Shown here piece after piece: positions 58,245 to 64,000 of a DNA stretch of 64,000 nucleotides. Below the pieces are notes generated by a model, which saw nothing but the letters and a program-made list of their open reading frames with translations, had not been told where the DNA came from and did no database searches. The translations under genes were made by a program, and so were the position numbers. The stretch spans positions 2,994,501 to 3,058,500 of the forward strand of contig CM048845.1 in the NCBI GenBank assembly GCA_026545225.1, in the 5' to 3' direction. Position 1 is the stretch's first letter. Each line of letters begins with the position of its first letter. Origin of the DNA: Cornus controversa. Lineage: Eukaryota; Streptophyta; Magnoliopsida; Cornales; Cornaceae.

Positions 58245-61200
58245 TCAAGTTTTAAACAGTTGCTGTTGTGTATTACGGTTAATCTCTGGGATTGGCATAT
58301 GGGACGTTGGCGTGAAAGTCGAATGACTGAGCCTAAGATCAAGATTGATGTTGTAGCAATTGTTACCTGAGGCCTGCATTTCAAAACAGAGTTATTGAAA
58401 TCTGAATGTATTAAAACAAACATTTAATGTGCATTTAAAATAAAAAGGCATGTAGCATATGAGAGTAGTTACTATTAAATCTTATACAAATTGAAGAGGG
58501 ACTTGAGAAAACATGCCCAAAGTCAGTTTAAATCACAATTAAAGCTTAAAATATAAGAACATAATAAAATATTAGGGTGAAAAAGTAGATATTATTCACT
58601 TGCCATATCAGCCGCGCATGATTCGTCATAGGAAGAAGGAGTATTGAATAATTCTAATGAAAACATACATGTATCACCAATATTACTCTGCAAAAATTTA
58701 GTGTTCATTAGAGATTACGCAATGAAAGCCATAATTTATATTCCATTACTAGAATAAAATTGTATCACCTCACTTACCTGGTTTGAAGGAGTCATGGGTT
58801 GACCAAAATGAATACTGGAACTATAAGGTGGTTCGCAACCCTGTCTTTTGTGCATTACAGGTGGTGGCACATAACAATGATCATTGAGAAATTTAGATGG
58901 AATTTCAGCACCCTTCAAAAAACAAATAATGTACCTCTGTTAGGTTAGAATTATATTGTAAACAAAATAAACAAATTACTATGTAGATGTTATCCAAACA
59001 AGTTATTAGATTTCATTTAGTGACAACAATACTCACATTGACTAAAATATAAGAGGGGCTTGTCCTCCTACCACTGCTACCTGCCACTTCAAAAACACTG
59101 GTGTCCTTGGATTTCTAGAACACAAGAAAAATGTTAAGAGATTTTACAGTTTCACAATGCAAGGAAATCCTTGTATAATAGTATACAATGATATTATGAT
59201 AATATGAAATGTATGTTACATATCCACTTAAAAGTAACACATAGAAAACCTGAAATACATCCCAACTTAAACGATGAAATTTTGGTAAATACCTTAAGTT
59301 TTTGTTTCATAGCCTTTTTCTTCTTCTCCACAGATTTCTCCAAATCAAATTTTATCCTACGCCTTCAACCTTTAGATGTATCTTTAGTCTTCAAGCCCTT
59401 GGCATTTATTCCAGTGGATGTAGGTGGTAAACTTGCTTCTTTTTCAGCTGAACTTTGACTAGAACTTCCTTGTGCAGATTTTTTCCATTCCATCGCCTTT
59501 AGTAATAAATCATTGTATCCTTCATTGGTTTTCGATGCAATGGAAGATATTTCAATTAGAATATGACAAAGGATCCTATGTCGTCGCCTGACTTCAAGTT
59601 TTGGATCCACCATAACTTCACCAGCAAGAATTTCATCCAAGTTACCATGTCTAGCATTTCTAGTCCACCTTGGTAATATATATTGAGAAGGCAATTCATT
59701 GATGTTCATCACCTCTTTAAGAACTTTCAAAGTGTGACTGCACATAATACCCTCCATTTCAAATTTTCCACATAAGCAAGATAATTGGTCATCAACTGTC
59801 ATTGTCATGCATCGTTGCACCCCATTTTCATGAATGCCAACTTTATAAACCCAGTGTCCATTACTATCCATGGCACTGCAGCTAATGATTCTCTCGCTGA
59901 CACAAGCTACTAAGAATTCTTCCTGAAAAATCTCAAATATCCTCCTTGTGTAAGTCTTTTCGGCTTGAACTAAAATTTCACAATCTCTTTGGAGTCTAGG
60001 TAGCTTATAGAGCAAACCATACTCGGCTTCATACTCTTTGTAACGCTTGTTGGATAACAGCCTTTCAAAGTGATTGAAGAAATCTGGAAGTGTTAGTTGC
60101 CTCGTTAAGTACTCCTTCAACCGAGCATTGAAGCTTTCACTCAACTGTGTGCTACGTATTCCCGCAGACCACACATTTTTAACAAATGCCTTAGCCCATT
60201 TATGTCTCAAACCAAACAAGTTGTCCAGCCATGTGTTATCAACAACACCATATAATGTTAACATTTCTTCCCATTTGACTAAAAAATCATCTTCTTCCTC
60301 AATGCAAGACATGAATTTGGATATCACATTTTTGATGTCTTCGTCACCTTCAAAAAAGGGGCCAAGATATTTTTGTGCATTTTGCATTAAGTGCCATGTA
60401 CAAAGATGATGTTTCGTCCCGGGCATAACCTGCGTTAATGCCTTTGCCATTGCTGCATCTTGGTCAGTCAAAATCGTCTTTGGCGCTTTACTAGACATCG
60501 CATTCAGGAATGTATCAAACAACCAAGCAAAAGAATCAGAAGTCTCATCATACATGAAGGCTGCCCCAAATACAACAGTCTCCCGGTGATGATTAAGACC
60601 GAGAAACAATGCAAAAGGCCGATTGCCGTGGACAAGCTTGTATGTTATTTCAAAAGTTATGACATCTCCAAAATGGCCATAATCAACTATCATTCTCGAA
60701 TCTGCCCAAAATATATTAGTTATCATTTCTTCATTATCTAATTGCACAGCATAGAAGAATGAAGGATCTTCGCAGGCCTGAGTCTGAAAATAATTCATCA
60801 ACCAACTTTTATCTCTAAATTGAAGCTCATTTTGTCTTCGAGTCCTTATATAATTTTGTTGATCCAGCTTAGTGAAGCCAATAGATTGTTTCCCACCAGC
60901 TTGTTTTCCCATTAACTCATATGCATTACGAACCGCAATTCTTGAATCGGAAGCAAACTCCACATCAATGGCTTGAATTGCAGTAATTCTTCGCTGCGAA
61001 GGCATCATGTGAGTGCACTCCTCAATTATCAAAGGATGGTTATGAGTTTCCATAAATTTAGAAATGAAGTACTTTCCCTTATCGTTGTTATATTTAATAT
61101 GCATGAGTGCATCGCAGCCAGTTCGTGTTTCAGCCCTAGGATTCCTTGTTGATATATCCCTTTTGTCCTTCACCCTAATACCCTCCTTGGAACAAACAAA

Positions 61201-61413
61201 CAATCTGGATGTAATTTTTCCAGTAACACGACTTTTATTAAAATATTCTCTTCGAATACTGAATCCGATTCTACCCCCATATGCATTGTAAAAATCATAT
61301 GCGTCTTGCTCAGTATCAAACTCCATCGAAAACCTTGGTTTCCATTTTATTTGCTCAGGCTCAAGAACTGAAGCATTTGTTGTGTCTTCAATGTTAATTA
61401 ATTCAACTTCCAT
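58245..61413 (-). CDS. FAR1-RELATED SEQUENCE (FRS) family gene, five exons, in-frame TGA in exon 1
   Basis: Exons on the minus strand: 61413-59293, 59114-59037, 58912-58778, 58687-58600, 58366-58245. The start chosen is the ATG at 61413 (MEVELINIED); 61437 is an alternative. Domains: FAR1 DNA-binding zinc-finger (about 32-126; Cys74, Cys100, His124, His126), MULE transposase-derived region (about 250-345, TFEITYK, ILTDQDAAM, HHLCTWH) and SWIM finger C-x-C-x9-C-x-H (546-560, CLCGKFEMEG). FRS proteins are domesticated Mutator transposases acting as nuclear transcription factors; FHY3/FAR1 serve phytochrome A signalling. A TGA at 59365-59367 interrupts the frame 24 codons before the exon 1 donor. 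Beyond it, all five exons are open and in phase, for 847 residues if the TGA were a sense codon. With the TGA it would end at 682 residues, keeping all three domains. Confidence 0.85.
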
Positions 61414-61749
61414 TTGAATAACTTCAATAACAAACATATATAGAACATAATTCAACAAAATAAATCATAATTGACTTAAATTTTATTAGTTAATCTAAGT
61501 ATAACATCAAACATGCCCTAGCACACTCTGTCCCAAACATGTCCTAGCAATGCATTTATATAGTCCTATGTAACTTCTCAAGACAAACACTCCATGTTTG
61601 TACACTCTGCCCCCAAACATGCCCTACCAATTATGAAGGAAAATTAACAATAGAAACGATGTGTCATCTCACATAATTAGTCAGAAATAAACTGCATCCA
61701 AGTCTATAGCATACGAAACTCTAAATGTAAATATTTCATTAGTGTAAGA
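61414..61749 (-). promoter_or_regulatory. Upstream region of the FRS gene
   Basis: About 340 bp lie between the start codon and the minisatellite. It has a doubled AAACATGnCCTA phrase (61509-61630). TTATTGAAG just before the ATG could be the acceptor of a leader intron, but no donor was identified. No TATA box is obvious. Confidence 0.3.
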
Positions 61750-63495
61750 TAAGCCATAAATGTACAAATTTTAGGTTTCTAACTTGTTATTTTAAGTTGG
61801 GCAATCTGTTACCTTAAGTTGGGATGTACCAAACATTTTAGGTTTCTAACCTATTACCTTAAGTTGGGCAGCCTGTTACCTTAGGTTGGAATATATCATA
61901 CATTTTAGGTTTCTTACCTATTACCTTATGTTGGGATGTATCAGATATTTTAGGTTTTCAACCTGTTATCTTAAGTTGGGCAATCTGTTACCTTAAGTTG
62001 GGATGTACCATACATTTTAGGTTTTCAACCTATTACCTTAAGTTGGGCAGCCTGTTACCTTAGGTTGGGATGTATCATACATTTTAAGTTTCCTATCTAT
62101 TACCTTAAGTTGGGATGTACCATACATTTTAGGTTTCCAACCTGTTATCTTAAGTTGGGCAATCTGTTACCTTATGTTGGGATGTACCATACATCTTAGG
62201 TTTCCAACATGTTACCTTAAGTTGGGATGTATCATACATTTTAGGTTTTCAACCGTTATCTTAAGTTGGGCAACCTGTTACCTTAAGTTAGGATGTACCA
62301 TATATTTTAGGTTTCCAACCTGTTACCTTAAGTTGGGATGTATCATACATTTTAGGTTTCCAACCTGTTATCTTAAGTTGGGCAACCTGTTACCTTAAGT
62401 TAGGCAACCTGTTACCTTAAGTTAGGATGTACCATATATTTTAGGTTTCCAACCTATTACCTTAAGTTGGGAAACCTGTTACCTTAAGTTGGGATGTATC
62501 ATACATTTTAAGTTTCCTACCTATTACCTTAAGTTGGGATGTAACATACATTTTAGGTTTCCTACCTGTTATCTTAAGTTGGGCAATCTGTTACCTTACG
62601 TTGGGATGTACCAAATATTTTAGGTTTCTTACCTATTACCTTAAGTTGGGATGTACCATACATTTTAGGTTTCCAACCTATTACCTTAAGTTGGGTAACC
62701 TGTTACCTTACGTTGGGTTGTACCATACATTTTAGGTTTCCTACCTATTACCTTAAGTTGGAATGTAACATACTTTTTAGGTTTCCAACCTTTTATCTTA
62801 AGCTGGGCAACCTGTTACCTTAAGTTGGGATGTACAATACATTTTAGATTTTCAACCTGTTACCTTAAGTTGGGATGTACCATACATTTTAGGTTTCTAA
62901 CCTATTACCTTAAGTTGGGATGTATCATACATTTTAGATTTCCAATCTATTACCTTAAGTTGGGATGTAACCATACATTTTAGGTTTCTAACTTGTTATC
63001 TTAAGTTGGACAATCTGTTACCTTAAGTTGGGATGTATCATACATTTTAGGTTTTCAATATGTTACCTTAAGTTGGGATGTACCTTACATTTTTGGTTTC
63101 CAACTTGTTATCTTAAGTTGGACAATCTGCTATCTTAAGTTGGGATGTATCATACATTTTAGGTTTTCAATATGTTACTTTAAGTTGGGATGTACCTTAT
63201 ATTTTAGGTTTCCAAACTGTTAGCTTAATTTGGACAATCTGTTACCTTAAGTTGGGATGTACCATACATTTTATGTTTCCAATCTGTTACCTTAAGTTGG
63301 GATGTACCATACATTTTAAGTTTCCTGCCTATTACCATAAGTTAGGATGTACCATACATTTAGATTTCAACTTGTTATCTTAAGTTGGGCAATCGATTAC
63401 CTTAAGGTTGGGATGTAACATAGAATTCATGTTTCCTATATGTTATGTTTTAGTTAGGATGTAACATTCATTTAATGTTTTCAGCCTATTATTTT
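61750..63495. repeat. 45-bp minisatellite with interleaved 22-bp half units
   Basis: The unit is roughly TTACCTTAAGTTGGGATGTA, CCATACATTTTAGGTTTCCA, ACCTG. A half unit, TTATCTTAAGTTGGGCAACC plus TG, is inserted at irregular intervals. There are about 37-40 units over 1.7 kb, most 80-95% alike by eye, decaying after 63420. Each unit contains the palindrome CTTAAG. Open frames in it are periodic artefacts. It begins about 340 bp upstream of the FRS start codon. Confidence 0.92.
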
Positions 63496-64000
63496 TGCTC
63501 TAGCTATGGTTTGTATTTTATTTGTTCCCTTAATTATTGAAGAACCAAGAAAGAAATGGTGAGTTTGTTTCTAAGCGTTTTATACCAAATAAAATAACAG
63601 CCATAACTTTAGAAAATAAATATTAAAATTAACTTGATATAACACTCAAGAGGCTAGTGTGTAAATGTAACAATAGTGGTGATTTCATTGACGTGGCTTT
63701 CTCAGAAAGTGTGATAAAGCCTTCAGTTGGCACCTTTTGCAATTAATTACCTGCCTAATAAAAATTCTACTTCTATTTTATTGGCATCAGATTCTTCTAA
63801 GTTCTCATAATTAGTTTAGTCAATGAGTGAAAGGTTATTGGAATGCTTTTAGACTTATTTCAAATATTAATACCATCTGTTGAGTTTTTAGTCGTACACT
63901 TTTATCATGAAAGTTAACAACTTATAGGCTTTATCATGAAAGTTAACAACTTATTGGTTTTCTCATTTATGGTCTTTCACTTGGAGGAGGGAGCTACAGA
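63496..64000. other. AT-rich end of window
   Basis: No gene is supported. A phrase of about 33 bp (TTATCATGAAAGTTAACAAC and neighbours) is tandemly doubled at 63901-63958. Confidence 0.5.

Noticed and set aside
62174-62398. Periodic 74-codon frame (CYLKLGC repeats)
   Set aside because: It is the translation of the 45-bp minisatellite and has no independent evidence.
1-64000. CRISPR array or bacterial operon structure
   Set aside because: The repeats are microsatellites, minisatellites and TE ends; there are no spaced identical repeats with unique spacers. Introns and plant TE families show a nuclear plant genome.

Overview
This is a plant nuclear window, most likely from a eudicot. The evidence is AT-rich intergenic DNA, introns with GT/AG borders, remnants of Ty3/gypsy (chromovirus and Tat lineage) and Ty1/copia LTR retrotransposons, plant LINEs with a DUF4283-type ORF1, many MITEs, and a FAR1-RELATED SEQUENCE (FRS) family gene. 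I cannot name the species. Most of the window is transposable-element DNA. The credible host-type genes are two kelch-type paralogues (10809-12595 and 44017-45815, both +) and one FRS-type gene (58245-61413, -).

Layout: 1-9.9 kb is a decayed composite retroelement. It has a chromovirus LTR/PBS/gag piece, two small inverted-repeat elements, then a Tat-lineage gag-PR-RT-RNaseH-aRNaseH series without integrase, an antisense plant-mobile-domain ORF, and an LTR-like end. A hAT-type MITE interrupts it at 5485-6014. 10.0-13.0 kb is kelch gene A with its flanks. 14.3-21.3 kb is LINE debris, in which a nest of one LINE inside another has been tandemly duplicated with a period of about 3.3 kb. 21.36-22.5 kb is the 5' LTR, PBS and leader of another retrotransposon, with an array of heat-shock-element-like palindromes in its U3. 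22.5-24.0 kb is antisense LINE ORF1. 24.9-27.5 kb is a GGCGCC-rich inverted-repeat element with a tandemly duplicated right part. 29.57-31.84 kb is a TAA-flanked element that contains a Mutator-type foldback element (9-bp target duplication).

32.6-38.9 kb is a second copy of the composite retroelement. It carries the same internal insertions but lacks the hAT MITE, so the two copies come from duplication of a locus rather than from two insertions. It is cut in RT and fused to a piece of kelch 3' flank, followed by a 5'-truncated copia element that begins at a 23-bp snap-back palindrome. 42.3-46.0 kb is kelch gene B, preceded by an extra truncated copy of its own 5' region.

48.3-49.6 kb holds two phase-compatible exons of an unrecognised minus-strand gene. 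50.0-56.9 kb is a large inverted-repeat unit with arms of about 1.5 kb. Each arm has a TATA box, a leader, an ATG and the same 137-nt first exon pointing inward. On the minus strand the right-arm exon can be joined, with all phases fitting, to five exons in the spacer, predicting a protein of about 236 residues that I do not recognise. This is the best candidate for something undescribed. 57.2-57.95 kb is a relative of the hAT MITE. The FRS gene follows with five exons and one in-frame TGA that breaks an otherwise continuous frame. About 1.7 kb of 45-bp minisatellite lies upstream of it.

The genes do not form a pathway. The common thread is repeated duplication of this locus and transposase-derived or transposon-borne genes. 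All calls are by eye; no database or alignment program was used.
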